A program made the translations under genes and the position numbers. From Legionella saoudiensis (GTDB lineage Bacteria; Pseudomonadota; Gammaproteobacteria; Legionellales; Legionellaceae), in assembly GCF_001465875.1 (NCBI RefSeq), contig NZ_LN901324.1, forward strand, positions 620,001 to 684,000: 64,000 bases of DNA, written 5' to 3'. The notes beneath the pieces were generated by a model, which saw nothing but the letters and a program-made list of their open reading frames with translations, was not told the DNA's origin and made no database searches. This document shows, piece after piece, positions 1-8,192 of this stretch (the stretch's first letter is position 1; every line of letters begins with the position of its first letter).

Positions 1-582
1 ACAATTCTTATTGGCTGTATTCATATTTGTATTGGTTGTGGTTTGCGAATTTGGTTTTCTAATTCTTTCAGCGAAAAAATGCAGGCACTAGGGTTTATTA
101 TATTAATTAGTGCTGTATTAATCTTTTCTGCAGGCACAATGCAACATAAAGAGCTCTTAACTCAACTGGGAACTATCCTTTTAGGTTTAAGTATTTTAAT
201 GGTTATGTTTTTCGCCTCGGATGAACAAGTGATTGACGTCAAGAGTTTCGCAAGACGAGTTGGGTATGGTCTGGCATCAGTGGTGGAGTTGCCTTCCTTG
301 TTTGGTGATATTTTGAGCTATTTACGTCTGTTTGCGCTGGGATTAGCCGGAGCCTCAATGGCTATTACCTTCAATACCATTGCTCACTCCATTGCTCCTA
401 AAAGTTGGGTTCTGGCACTCCTTGTTTTATTGGCAGGACAAGCATTGAATTTTGGTTTATGTGTAATGAGTGCAGTAATTCATGGACTTCGATTGAATTA
501 TATTGAATTTTTCAAATGGTCAATCAAAGAGGACGGTTATAGCTATCAACCATTTAAGAAGCAGGAGATTTCTCATGAATGA
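1..582 (+). CDS. ntpI: A/V-type ATPase subunit I (subunit a), C-terminal part
   Basis: The reading frame is open from the first base, so the gene starts upstream of the window; 193 codons are present. It is strongly hydrophobic, with several membrane helices. It contains the segment SYLRLFALGLAGASMA, the family signature whose arginine lies in the proton/sodium path between stator subunit a and the rotating c-ring. The C-terminus is a short polar tail. The stop overlaps the start of subunit K by 8 bases, and K, E, a DUF2764 protein and A follow on the same strand, so this is a membrane stator subunit of a rotary ATPase. Whether the enzyme hydrolyses or makes ATP, and which ion it moves, cannot be told from this fragment. 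Confidence 0.9.
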   Translation, partial: TILIGCIHICIGCGLRIWFSNSFSEKMQALGFIILISAVLIFSAGTMQHKELLTQLGTILLGLSILMVMFFASDEQVIDVKSFARRVGYGLASVVELPSLFGDILSYLRLFALGLAGASMAITFNTIAHSIAPKSWVLALLVLLAGQALNFGLCVMSAVIHGLRLNYIEFFKWSIKEDGYSYQPFKKQEISHE

Positions 583-1018
583 GTTAATGGTGATGTTTGG
601 GTGGATGGGAATATTTGCCCCTATGGCATTAGCAACTGTAGGCAGTATTTATGGTTGTTCAATTGCAGGGCAAGCGGCTATTGGCGTTATGTTGGATACA
701 GAGAGTGGTTATGGAAAATACATAGGGGTTTCTGTACTTCCATCAACCCAAGCGATTTTTGGAATCGTAATTATGTTTACTTTAAACAGGGCCGTCACTC
801 CCCAAATTGCGGGTGGTTTATTTGGAATAGGAATGTTAACCGGCATTGCCTTGATGCTTTGTGCTATTCAACAAGGCTATTGTTGTGCCAGTGCCATTAA
901 TGCCACTAAAAATAAGCCAGAAATCTTCGGATTATCTATTGCTCCTGCAGCCATTGTAGAGGGGTTTGCGGTATTTATTTTTGTGTTTGCGCTTGTTTTA
1001 AGTGCTGGACTTAAATAG
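575..1018 (+). CDS. ntpK: A/V-type ATPase subunit K (proteolipid, c-ring)
   Basis: A 147-residue, highly hydrophobic protein with four predicted membrane helices arranged as two similar hairpins, as in the duplicated 16-kDa proteolipids of V-type ATPases. The second hairpin has the ion-carrying glutamate (Glu129 in PAAIVEGFAV). The equivalent site in the first hairpin is glutamine (Gln59 in LPSTQAIFG), so each subunit should carry one ion, as in Enterococcus NtpK. Start chosen at the ATG that overlaps the subunit I stop and is preceded by AGGAG; the frame open upstream of it lies inside the I gene. It forms the rotor ring in the inner membrane. Confidence 0.9.
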   Translation: MNELMVMFGWMGIFAPMALATVGSIYGCSIAGQAAIGVMLDTESGYGKYIGVSVLPSTQAIFGIVIMFTLNRAVTPQIAGGLFGIGMLTGIALMLCAIQQGYCCASAINATKNKPEIFGLSIAPAAIVEGFAVFIFVFALVLSAGLK

Positions 1019-1027
1019 GAGCTGGCA

Positions 1028-1732
1028 ATGGAAATGAAGCAAAATAATACGGCAACTACGATTTCTCAAGGAATTGAAACCCTCATTAAACGATTAAAAG
1101 AAGATGGGGTGAATGCGGGTAGGGATGAGGCGGAAAAAATAGTACAAATTGCTCAAGAAAAAGCGAATGACTTATTGAATAATGCCCAAGCTAAAGCTAA
1201 AAGCTTGCTTGATGAGGCCCATGCACGTATCCAACAAGAACAAAAAGCAGCTGAAGATGCGTTGTATCTTGCAGCAAAAAACATGCGTCTTGAGCTAAGA
1301 CAGAATTTAATTAATCGATTTATTCAAGAGGTAAAACATCTTGTTCACAAAGAATTAGATAATGAGGAAATGATTCGGCAATTAATAATTTTAATTGCAA
1401 AGGATACGGCAGAGCAAGCGCGTGCATTTAAAGCTCAAAAGATAGAAATTCAATTACCCGAGAAGATTTTGGATTTTAATGATATTCGAAAGAATCCTAA
1501 TCTGTTAGATAACGATCCATTAAAAGCCTTAGTGCAGTCATTAATGCAACAAATGCTTAAAGAGGGCATGCATGTAGTTATTAATCCGGGTGCAAAAAAC
1601 CTAATTGGAATTAAAGTACATTTAGTTAATGAAGAAATTGTTTTGGACTTAAGCGAAGAAGCCGTAAGCAGCCTGTTAGTAAAGCATATGCAACCCAGGT
1701 TTCGGGCTTTATTAGAAGGATTATTGAAATGA
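1028..1732 (+). CDS. ntpE: A/V-type ATPase subunit E (peripheral stalk)
   Basis: A 234-residue protein whose first ~100 residues form a charged, alanine-rich helix (repeats of AEKIVQIAQEKANDLL type), followed by a more globular C-terminal half. This is the layout of subunit E, the peripheral stalk that holds the catalytic head to subunit I. A good ribosome site (AGGAG) lies just before the ATG. It sits 9 bases after K and overlaps the next gene by 4 bases (ATGA), indicating translational coupling. Sequence similarity of E subunits is weak in general, so the call rests on length, composition and position. Confidence 0.8.
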   Translation: MEMKQNNTATTISQGIETLIKRLKEDGVNAGRDEAEKIVQIAQEKANDLLNNAQAKAKSLLDEAHARIQQEQKAAEDALYLAAKNMRLELRQNLINRFIQEVKHLVHKELDNEEMIRQLIILIAKDTAEQARAFKAQKIEIQLPEKILDFNDIRKNPNLLDNDPLKALVQSLMQQMLKEGMHVVINPGAKNLIGIKVHLVNEEIVLDLSEEAVSSLLVKHMQPRFRALLEGLLK

Positions 1733-2403
1733 GCGCTCAATTTTATACAGTTGCATCGAGCCTACCAAGGCTTGGGTCTTCTTTTAAAATCGCGAGTCCA
1801 CCCATTTCAAGATTTCAGCTGGAAAAGCGGCTTAAGCTATTACCAGAAAAACACATTACTCAGATTTTTGCTATTGAGTTATTAGTTTGGCGAAGCTGGT
1901 TCATGCCGCAACAATCTGTGGCTGAAACAAGAATCCTTTATCAACAGATCATAAAAAATCAGTCGTCTTTTATTATTAATCTTATTGATTGGTATTTTGA
2001 CTTACGTAGCGTTTTTGCCGCAATAAGAATGAGAAATGAAAAAAAAGAAGCCCCTGAAAATCCACACTATTATTGGATTAGCAATTGGGAGCATCGATTG
2101 ATGCAAAAATGGCATGATGCAGATTTTGGCCTAAAGTCTGTTTATCCCTGGCTTCCAAAAGTACAGGTTGATATGGAAAAAAATAATACGGCTGCCATTG
2201 AAGAATTCTTATTGGCACATATTTGGAAGCATTTATCTATTATTGAAGCAGGCCATTATTTTGATTTTGAAGCGCTTACTATTTATTTATTGCGTTGGAA
2301 TATCATAAGCTATTGGTCAAGTTTTAATAAGTCTCAGACCTTAGAGCGTATTGAAAAGTTATGCAATTCACTAATCGATTGGGATCACTTATCACTGAAG
2401 TAA
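1729..2403 (+). CDS. DUF2764 family protein of V-type ATPase operons
   Basis: 224 residues beginning FYTVASSLPRL, which resembles the N-terminus of the DUF2764 proteins encoded between subunits E and A in V-type ATPase operons of Bacteroidetes and Chlamydiae. In those operons it occupies the place of the central-stalk subunit C, and it is thought to be its counterpart; this is inference from position. The protein is soluble, rich in Trp/Tyr/His and probably helical. It overlaps the E gene by 4 bases and ends 18 bases before A. No catalytic motif is visible. Confidence 0.7.
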   Translation: MSAQFYTVASSLPRLGSSFKIASPPISRFQLEKRLKLLPEKHITQIFAIELLVWRSWFMPQQSVAETRILYQQIIKNQSSFIINLIDWYFDLRSVFAAIRMRNEKKEAPENPHYYWISNWEHRLMQKWHDADFGLKSVYPWLPKVQVDMEKNNTAAIEEFLLAHIWKHLSIIEAGHYFDFEALTIYLLRWNIISYWSSFNKSQTLERIEKLCNSLIDWDHLSLK

Positions 2404-2421
2404 AAACAAAGGACGTGAGCA

Positions 2422-4233
2422 ATGAACGACAAGCAAATGCAAGACGCTACTAGTTATGCCGAGGTGATAGCCATTCAAGAGGGTATTGTTCATATTCGGC
2501 AAAGCGGTGTTCAGCCCATAGTAAAAAATGAGATTATTTATATTTGCCCACCACCACGAGGTGCGACAAACCAGGAACAAATAATGGCTGAGGTCCTTCA
2601 TATCCGTGGTGATATAGCCATAGCACAAGTATTTGAAGGAACCAGTGGTATTGCAATTGGTGATAAAGTAGAACAGACAGGGGAACAACTTTCGGTTGAT
2701 TTAGGCCCCGGTTTATTAGGCATGATTTATGATGGTTTACAAAATCCTTTGCTTGATTTTGCCAATAAATATGGATACTTTTTGCCACGTGGGGTTAGAG
2801 AGCAGGCAATTGATTTAAATAAAAAGTGGGTTTTTAGCGCATGCGTTCAAGCTGGGGATGTTGTTCATGCAGGAGGCGTATTAGGAACAGTGCAAGAAGG
2901 GCGGTTAACTCATAAGATTATGGTTCCATTTGACATGGGTAAAGAACTTAAAGTGGATTGGATTCAGCAGGGAACATTTACTGTAGAAACACCCATTGCA
3001 CGATTAGTGGATTCACAAAATAATGCTCGCGAAATAAGCATGGTACAAAAATGGCCCGTTCGTTTTTCCCTGGCACAACAACTAATGGCAAATAACCTTG
3101 CGCAACGTCAATATCCTGAGCAACCGCTAATTACTACCCTACGCTTGATTGATACATTTTTCCCCATTGCACGAGGAGGAACAGCCTGCATCCCGGGACC
3201 TTTTGGAGCAGGTAAAACCGTATTACAAAACTTAATCGCCAGATATTCTGATGTTGATGTAGTTATTATTGTAGCCTGCGGAGAGCGCGCGGGTGAGGTT
3301 GTAGAAACCATCACTGAATTTCCCAAATTAGTAGATCCCCATCTTGGGGGAACCCTAATGGATAGAACAATTATTATATGCAATACCTCATCAATGCCGG
3401 TTGCTGCACGTGAAGCATCTATTTATACTGGAATTACGCTAGGTGAATACTATCGGCAAATGGGGTTAAATGTGTTACTCATTGCTGACTCCACATCCCG
3501 CTGGGCCCAGGCTATGCGGGAAACCTCTGGACGTATGGAAGAAATTCCAGGCGAAGAAGGATTCCCTGCCTATTTAGACAGTAGTATTCGCGGATTATAT
3601 GAGCGGGCGGGTATTATAGAATCCTTAGATAAGTCATTGGGTAGTTTAACTATTGTGGGTACAGTATCACCGGCAGGGGGTAATTTTGAAGAGCCAGTAA
3701 CCCAATCGACCTTAAGCTCGGTCAAAACCTTTTTAGGCTTAAGCTATGACCGCGCTTATAAACGCTTTTACCCTGCCGTAGATCCCTTGATTTCTTGGTC
3801 CCGCTATTTGGAGCAATTAAACCCCTGGTTTGTAAAGAACCTTGAGCCATCCTGGGCGAGTAAAGTGAAGCAAGCAACTAAATTATTACATCAAGGTCAA
3901 GATATTTTTAATATGATGCAGGTAACTGGAGAAGAAGGAATCACGATGGAAGACTTCATCACCTACCAAAAATCACTTATGCTCGATATGGTATATTTAC
4001 AGCAAGATGCCTATGACCCAATCGATGTATCTGTTCCTATAGCGCGACAACAGCAATTGTTTAACCTCTTGCTTGATATTATTAATAAAGAATACGAATT
4101 TGAAGAAAAGGTAAAGGCACGCAATTTTTTCGTGCAGCTCACTGGCTTATTAAAAAATTTAAATTATTCTTCGCTTGAATCGGATAAATATACGAGCTAT
4201 TACCGGCAAGTAGTTGAGTTAACGAAATTATAA
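2422..4233 (+). CDS. ntpA: A/V-type ATPase catalytic subunit A
   Basis: 603 residues, the usual size for the catalytic subunit. A beta-barrel N-terminus is followed by the long non-homologous insert typical of A subunits, then the P-loop GPFGAGKT near residue 259, GERAGE (usually GERGNE), and the Walker B/arginine region LLIADSTSRWAQAMRE. The C-terminal helical domain is complete. The gene is preceded by a clear ribosome site (GGACGTGAGC) and is the last of the operon: no B or D subunit follows, only tRNA genes on the other strand. B and D must lie upstream of the window or elsewhere. Confidence 0.95.
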   Translation: MNDKQMQDATSYAEVIAIQEGIVHIRQSGVQPIVKNEIIYICPPPRGATNQEQIMAEVLHIRGDIAIAQVFEGTSGIAIGDKVEQTGEQLSVDLGPGLLGMIYDGLQNPLLDFANKYGYFLPRGVREQAIDLNKKWVFSACVQAGDVVHAGGVLGTVQEGRLTHKIMVPFDMGKELKVDWIQQGTFTVETPIARLVDSQNNAREISMVQKWPVRFSLAQQLMANNLAQRQYPEQPLITTLRLIDTFFPIARGGTACIPGPFGAGKTVLQNLIARYSDVDVVIIVACGERAGEVVETITEFPKLVDPHLGGTLMDRTIIICNTSSMPVAAREASIYTGITLGEYYRQMGLNVLLIADSTSRWAQAMRETSGRMEEIPGEEGFPAYLDSSIRGLYERAGIIESLDKSLGSLTIVGTVSPAGGNFEEPVTQSTLSSVKTFLGLSYDRAYKRFYPAVDPLISWSRYLEQLNPWFVKNLEPSWASKVKQATKLLHQGQDIFNMMQVTGEEGITMEDFITYQKSLMLDMVYLQQDAYDPIDVSVPIARQQQLFNLLLDIINKEYEFEEKVKARNFFVQLTGLLKNLNYSSLESDKYTSYYRQVVELTKL

Positions 4234-4309
4234 ATAAACAAAAGCTTGTAGCCTTAGGAGGGTGTTGCGTCATCAACGCATGCCGCAATGAATTAAAAGA
4301 GATACAGAA

Positions 4310-4338
4310 AAACAAAAAAAGACACAAAAAGTGTCTTT
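4310..4338 (-). terminator. Rho-independent terminator of the tRNA-Ser/tRNA-Arg unit
   Basis: An 8-bp stem AAAGACAC/GTGTCTTT with a 5-base loop. Read on the minus strand it is followed by a run of Ts, downstream of the two tRNA genes. On the plus strand it could also act after the ATPase operon, although the T-run there is poor. Confidence 0.75.
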
Positions 4339-4383
4339 ATAATGCAGTGATTTTTCTTATTTTACTTGAGAACCACTTAAAAA

Positions 4384-4460
4384 TGGCGCGCCCGGAAGGA
4401 TTCGAACCTCCGACCCTTTGGTTCGTAGCCAAATACTCTATCCAACTGAGCTACGGGCGC
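4384..4460 (-). tRNA. tRNA-Arg (anticodon ACG)
   Basis: On the minus strand a complete cloverleaf can be drawn. The acceptor stem is GCGCCCG/CGGGCGC with discriminator G and an encoded CCA. The D arm reads AGCTCAGTTGGATAGAGT, the anticodon loop CTACGAA gives anticodon ACG, and the T arm is GGAGGTTCGAATCCTTC. 77 nt including CCA. The first A of the anticodon would be deaminated to inosine. It lies 6 bases downstream of tRNA-Ser and is probably cotranscribed with it. Confidence 0.95.
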
Positions 4461-4466
4461 GTTGAC

Positions 4467-4556
4467 TGGCGGAGAGAGAGGGATTCGAACCCTCGATGGG
4501 ATTTCTCCCATACTCCCTTAGCAGGGGAGCGCCTTCGACCACTCGGCCATCTCTCC
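4467..4556 (-). tRNA. tRNA-Ser (anticodon GCT)
   Basis: Complete on the minus strand, 90 nt including an encoded CCA. The acceptor stem is GGAGAGA/TCTCTCC, the anticodon loop is CTGCTAA (anticodon GCT, reading AGC/AGU), and there is a long variable arm (TATGGGAGAAATCCCAT) as expected for a class II tRNA. The T loop is GGTTCGAATCC. Leads a two-tRNA unit with tRNA-Arg. Confidence 0.95.
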
Positions 4557-4570
4557 AATCAATGCCGCGC

Positions 4571-4599
4571 AGTATACTCATGTATTTTTACAACGTCAA
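4571..4599 (-). promoter_or_regulatory. sigma-70 promoter of the tRNA-Ser/tRNA-Arg unit
   Basis: On the minus strand, TTGACG and TATACT are separated by exactly 17 bases, with the -10 box 14 bases from the tRNA-Ser 5' end. A GC-rich GCGCGGC stretch after the -10 resembles the discriminator of stringently controlled stable-RNA promoters. Confidence 0.85.
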
Positions 4600-4786
4600 C
4601 ACTTCTTTTGAAAATATGTTAAAAGCATTAAAAAAACTTATTTTATGTGTAATATTCGTTCAGTTACCCTCCAAAAAAGGCAATGTATTTCATTAAGTTT
4701 AACTCTATGTAATTATGTGAAAATTAGTGTTAATCGTTTCCAAATTTATATGTTTACTGCTACTCTTACACTATAAAAATCAGACC

Positions 4787-4801
4787 ATTGTCAGTGACAA
4801 T
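4787..4801. promoter_or_regulatory. Perfect palindrome, candidate operator of the beta-oxidation operon
   Basis: ATTGTCA-G-TGACAAT is a perfect 7+1+7 inverted repeat. It lies just before the ribosome site (AAGGAGG) of the thiolase gene and about 10 bases after a possible -10 element (TATAAA at 4772). Its position in the initially transcribed region suits a repressor. Which regulator binds it is unknown; it does not look like the known PsrA or E. coli FadR boxes. Confidence 0.45.
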
Positions 4802-4816
4802 TATTAAGGAGGATCA

Positions 4817-6136
4817 ATGAATCAGAAGTCGAATTTAAGTGGTCGAGATGTCTATGTAGTTGATGGCAATCGGACCCCATATCTTAAAGCTAAGGGAATA
4901 GGTCCTTTTTCAGGATCTGATTTAGCGGTTGCAGCTGGTATGACTTTATTAAATCGACAACCATTTTCTCCAACTGAATTAGACCAAGTAATTATTGGTA
5001 GCGCCATGCCTGGTCCTGATGAGGCAAACATAGCTCGAGTTGTTGCTTTAAGATTAGGTTGCGGTGATCAAGTTCCTGCGTTTACGGTAATGAGAAACTG
5101 TGCCTCTGGCATGCAGGCGCTTGATAATGCTGCAATAGAAATTGCTAGCGGCCGTAGCGACTTAATTTTGGCAGGCGGTACGGAGGCAATGAGCCATGCT
5201 CCTTTATTATTCAATCAAAAAATGGTTTCCTGGTTAGCCAACTGGTATGGTGCTAAAAGCATTGGTCAGAAGCTAGGGGTAGTTACTCAATTTAGACCCT
5301 CCTATTTAGCTCCAGTGATTGCTTTGTTGCGTGGACTGACTGACCCGATTGTTGGTCTAAACATGGGGCAAACTGCTGAAAAGGTTGCTTACCGATTTAA
5401 CATTACTCGTGAACAAATGGATGAGTTTTCGTTACGAAGCCATTTGAAATTAGCTGAAGCTTACAGTGAACATCGCATGACGGAAGTAACGCCTATTATT
5501 GACAGTAAAGGGCGAGTATATGCTCAAGATGATGGCATGCGACCTGATTCTACTTTAGAGAAATTAGCAAAATTAAAGCCTTTCTTTGATAAAAAATATG
5601 GCATGGTTACCGCGGGCAATAGTTCTCAGGTAACTGATGGGGCGTGTTTATTATTGTTAGCCAGCGCTGATGCAGTTAAAAAATATCGCTTAAATGTAAT
5701 TGGTCGCATTGTGGATTCACAATGGGCAGCACTTGACCCCGCGAAAATGGGATTAGGACCAGTACATGCCGCAACGCCAATCATGCAACGCCATAATTTA
5801 AAGGCCAACGATTTCGATTGTTGGGAAATCAACGAAGCCTTTGCTGCTCAAGTTTTAGGTTGTTTAGCAGCTTGGGATGATGATGAATATTGTAAAACAC
5901 AATTAGGTTTAGATAAGGCTTTTGGTGCTCCATCGATGGATAAATTAAACCGTGAAGGGGGCGCCATCGCGGCTGGACATCCTGTAGGTTCTAGTGGTGC
6001 CCGTATTGTACTTCATGTATTGAAATCATTAGAACAAAGAAATGAGTCGCGCGGAATGGCCTCTATTTGTATCGGTGGAGGACAAGGCGGGGCTATGTAT
6101 CTGGAACGTGTGACTGAGGTGAAAGGACATGAATAA
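4817..6136 (+). CDS. fadI: Acetyl-CoA acyltransferase (3-ketoacyl-CoA thiolase), FadI-like
   Basis: A 439-residue thiolase that releases acetyl-CoA from 3-ketoacyl-CoA in the last step of beta-oxidation. The nucleophile Cys95 (NCASGMQ), the NEAFAAQ motif, His388 (GHPVG) and the second active-site cysteine, Cys418 (CIGGGQGG), are all present. Length and gene order (thiolase first, multifunctional subunit second) are like E. coli fadIJ rather than fadBA. A strong ribosome site (AAGGAGG) precedes the ATG. The stop region overlaps the next gene by 8 bases, so the two subunits are translationally coupled and likely form the trifunctional complex. A candidate operator lies directly upstream. Confidence 0.9.
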   Translation: MNQKSNLSGRDVYVVDGNRTPYLKAKGIGPFSGSDLAVAAGMTLLNRQPFSPTELDQVIIGSAMPGPDEANIARVVALRLGCGDQVPAFTVMRNCASGMQALDNAAIEIASGRSDLILAGGTEAMSHAPLLFNQKMVSWLANWYGAKSIGQKLGVVTQFRPSYLAPVIALLRGLTDPIVGLNMGQTAEKVAYRFNITREQMDEFSLRSHLKLAEAYSEHRMTEVTPIIDSKGRVYAQDDGMRPDSTLEKLAKLKPFFDKKYGMVTAGNSSQVTDGACLLLLASADAVKKYRLNVIGRIVDSQWAALDPAKMGLGPVHAATPIMQRHNLKANDFDCWEINEAFAAQVLGCLAAWDDDEYCKTQLGLDKAFGAPSMDKLNREGGAIAAGHPVGSSGARIVLHVLKSLEQRNESRGMASICIGGGQGGAMYLERVTEVKGHE

Positions 6137-8150
6137 TTATAAAAACTGGGACCTAAAACGAGACAGCGATAACATTCTGTGGCTTGGACTAAATAGACAC
6201 GACGCTAGTGTAAATAGCATGAATGAAGAAGTTTTAGATGAATTAAATAGTCAGCTTCAAGAAATTGCTCAAGATAAAACTGCCATTGGTTTAATTATTT
6301 ATTCAGCAAAAGAAAAGGGATTCATTGCTGGAGCCGATGTTTCTTTATTTTCTAAATTTGAAACCCCAGCTCAAGCCGTTGATTTCTTACGTAAAGGTCA
6401 TGCCGTCTATGCCAGATTACAGGCACTCTCTATTCCTACTGTAGCCATGATTGATGGTTTTTGTATGGGGGGCGGATACGAATTAGCCTTGGCTTGTACT
6501 TATCGTATTGCTTCTGATGAAAAGGATACGCGTATTGGTTTACCTGAAGTAATGTTAGGTATTCATCCTGGTTGGGGTGGTACGGTGCGCTTGCCACAGC
6601 TTATCGGCGGTTTTAATGCATTAACTCAAACTATTTTAACCGGTAGTACAGTGGCAGCATCAAGAGCTAAAGCACTAGGTATGGTTGATGATGTAGTACC
6701 CGTTCGTCAATTAAAGCGTGCTGCTGTTTATTTTATTAAAAATAAGCCCCCACGTCATAAGCCATCATTTTTGCAAGGGTTAACTAATGCTGCTTGGGTT
6801 CGTAAGCCTCTTGCTGCATTAATGCGTAAAAATGTTGCTAAGCGGGTGCGTAAAGAACATTATCCAGCACCTTATGCCATTATTGATCTATGGGAAAAAG
6901 AAGGGGGCATGGGCGATCGTGCGTACCAGAAAGAAATTGAATCCGTGGAGCAATTGATCACTCAGGGTACTACCTCAAGAAATTTAATTCGTGCTTTTGG
7001 TTTAAGAGAGCGATTGAAAGCTTTTGCCAAAGACAGTAATTTTAAAGCGCGGCATGTGCATGTCATTGGTGCCGGAGTTATGGGAGGAGATATTGCGGCT
7101 TGGTGTGCTTTGCGCGGTCTTCATGTAACTTTGCAAGATCAATCTTATGAGCGGATTGCACCAGCAATTGGTAGAGCTTATTCTTTATACAAGAAAAAAT
7201 TGCGTAAACCACGTTTAATTCAAGCGGCTATGGATAATCTTATCCCTGACCCTGAAGGACGAGGTATGGCGAAAGCAGATGTGATTATTGAAGCTGTCTT
7301 TGAAAATTTGAATGTGAAACAAGAGATTTTCAAAAAAGTAGAACTACTTGCTAAAAAAGATGCAATTATTGCTACGAACACGTCCAGTATTCCTTTAGAT
7401 GAGATCAGTGTTGTGATGACTGATCCAACCCGTTTAGTTGGTATCCACTTCTTTAATCCAGTGGCTAAGATGGATTTAGTGGAAATTGTTAGCGGTGCAT
7501 CAACAGCTAAGCAAGTGGCGCAAGCTGCCTGTGCTTTTGTCAATCAAATCGCTAAATTGCCTTTGCCAGTTAAATCCAGTCCCGGCTTCTTAATTAACCG
7601 AGTTTTAATGCCATATCTGATGGAATGCGTGCAGCTCTTAGAAGAGGGCTACAGTGGGGAGACCATAGATGAAGCTGCCTTGGAATTTGGAATGTTTATG
7701 GGGCCTGTTGAGTTAGCAGACACCGTAGGTATGGATGTTTGCTTGGCAGTAGCTGAAAACTTAACGGCACACTATGGCGGTACCGTACCACAAAAATTAC
7801 GTGACATGGTTAAAGCAGGCAAACTTGGCCGTAAAACAGGTGAAGGTTTTTATCAATATAAAAATGGTAAGCCTGTGAAAAGTCGTCCAGCAGAAGTTGC
7901 TAAAGATCAACATATAGCCGATCGATTAATTTTAAGAATGGTTAATGAATCCGCAGCATGCTTACGTGAGGGGGTAGTAGCCGACTCAGATTTGCTTGAT
8001 GCAGGTATGATTTTTGCAACAGGCTTCGCACCATTCCGTGGTGGTCCCATGAATTATGCTAAAGACTTTGGAACCAATAATTTAGAAAGTCTCTTTAAAA
8101 CCCTGGAAACAAAATACGGTGAGCGTTTTAAAGTAGACGAAAGTTTGTAA
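6129..8150 (+). CDS. fadJ: Fused enoyl-CoA hydratase / 3-hydroxyacyl-CoA dehydrogenase, FadJ/FadB-like
   Basis: 673 residues in the order of the multifunctional alpha subunit. The crotonase domain is first (FIAGADVSLF oxyanion-hole motif, GFCMGGGYELALACTYR, LPEVMLGIHPGWGGT). The NAD-binding dehydrogenase domain starts near residue 310 (VIGAGVMGGDIAAWCA, NTSSIPLDEIS, GIHFFNPVAKMDLVEIV). The helical C-terminal dehydrogenase half follows (SPGFLINRVLMPYLMEC). Both catalytic centres look intact. It is shorter than E. coli FadJ (714). It works with the upstream thiolase; the window also carries a FadD-type acyl-CoA synthetase, but no acyl-CoA dehydrogenase. Confidence 0.9.
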   Translation: MNNYKNWDLKRDSDNILWLGLNRHDASVNSMNEEVLDELNSQLQEIAQDKTAIGLIIYSAKEKGFIAGADVSLFSKFETPAQAVDFLRKGHAVYARLQALSIPTVAMIDGFCMGGGYELALACTYRIASDEKDTRIGLPEVMLGIHPGWGGTVRLPQLIGGFNALTQTILTGSTVAASRAKALGMVDDVVPVRQLKRAAVYFIKNKPPRHKPSFLQGLTNAAWVRKPLAALMRKNVAKRVRKEHYPAPYAIIDLWEKEGGMGDRAYQKEIESVEQLITQGTTSRNLIRAFGLRERLKAFAKDSNFKARHVHVIGAGVMGGDIAAWCALRGLHVTLQDQSYERIAPAIGRAYSLYKKKLRKPRLIQAAMDNLIPDPEGRGMAKADVIIEAVFENLNVKQEIFKKVELLAKKDAIIATNTSSIPLDEISVVMTDPTRLVGIHFFNPVAKMDLVEIVSGASTAKQVAQAACAFVNQIAKLPLPVKSSPGFLINRVLMPYLMECVQLLEEGYSGETIDEAALEFGMFMGPVELADTVGMDVCLAVAENLTAHYGGTVPQKLRDMVKAGKLGRKTGEGFYQYKNGKPVKSRPAEVAKDQHIADRLILRMVNESAACLREGVVADSDLLDAGMIFATGFAPFRGGPMNYAKDFGTNNLESLFKTLETKYGERFKVDESL

Positions 8151-8161
8151 TATCTCTTCAG

Positions 8162-8192
8162 CGTATCCTGTATCATGCTAATACGGGATACG
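8162..8192. terminator. Bidirectional terminator hairpin between convergent genes
   Basis: A stem of about 11 bp (CGTATCCTGTAT pairing with ATACGGGATACG, one G-T pair) around a short loop. It lies between the stop of the beta-oxidation operon and the adjoining stop of the minus-strand phosphatase gene, 12 bases from the first. There is only a weak T-tract (TTATT). Confidence 0.55.

Noticed and set aside
1450..1740. 96-codon minus-strand frame in the ATPase E gene
   Set aside because: Shadow of a well-supported coding gene; no ribosome site or recognisable product.
4347..4622. Open frame on the plus strand encoding RPEGFEPPTLWF and RDSNPRWDFSHTPLAGE
   Set aside because: This is the well-known false protein produced by reading tRNA genes antisense; it lies wholly over tRNA-Arg and tRNA-Ser.
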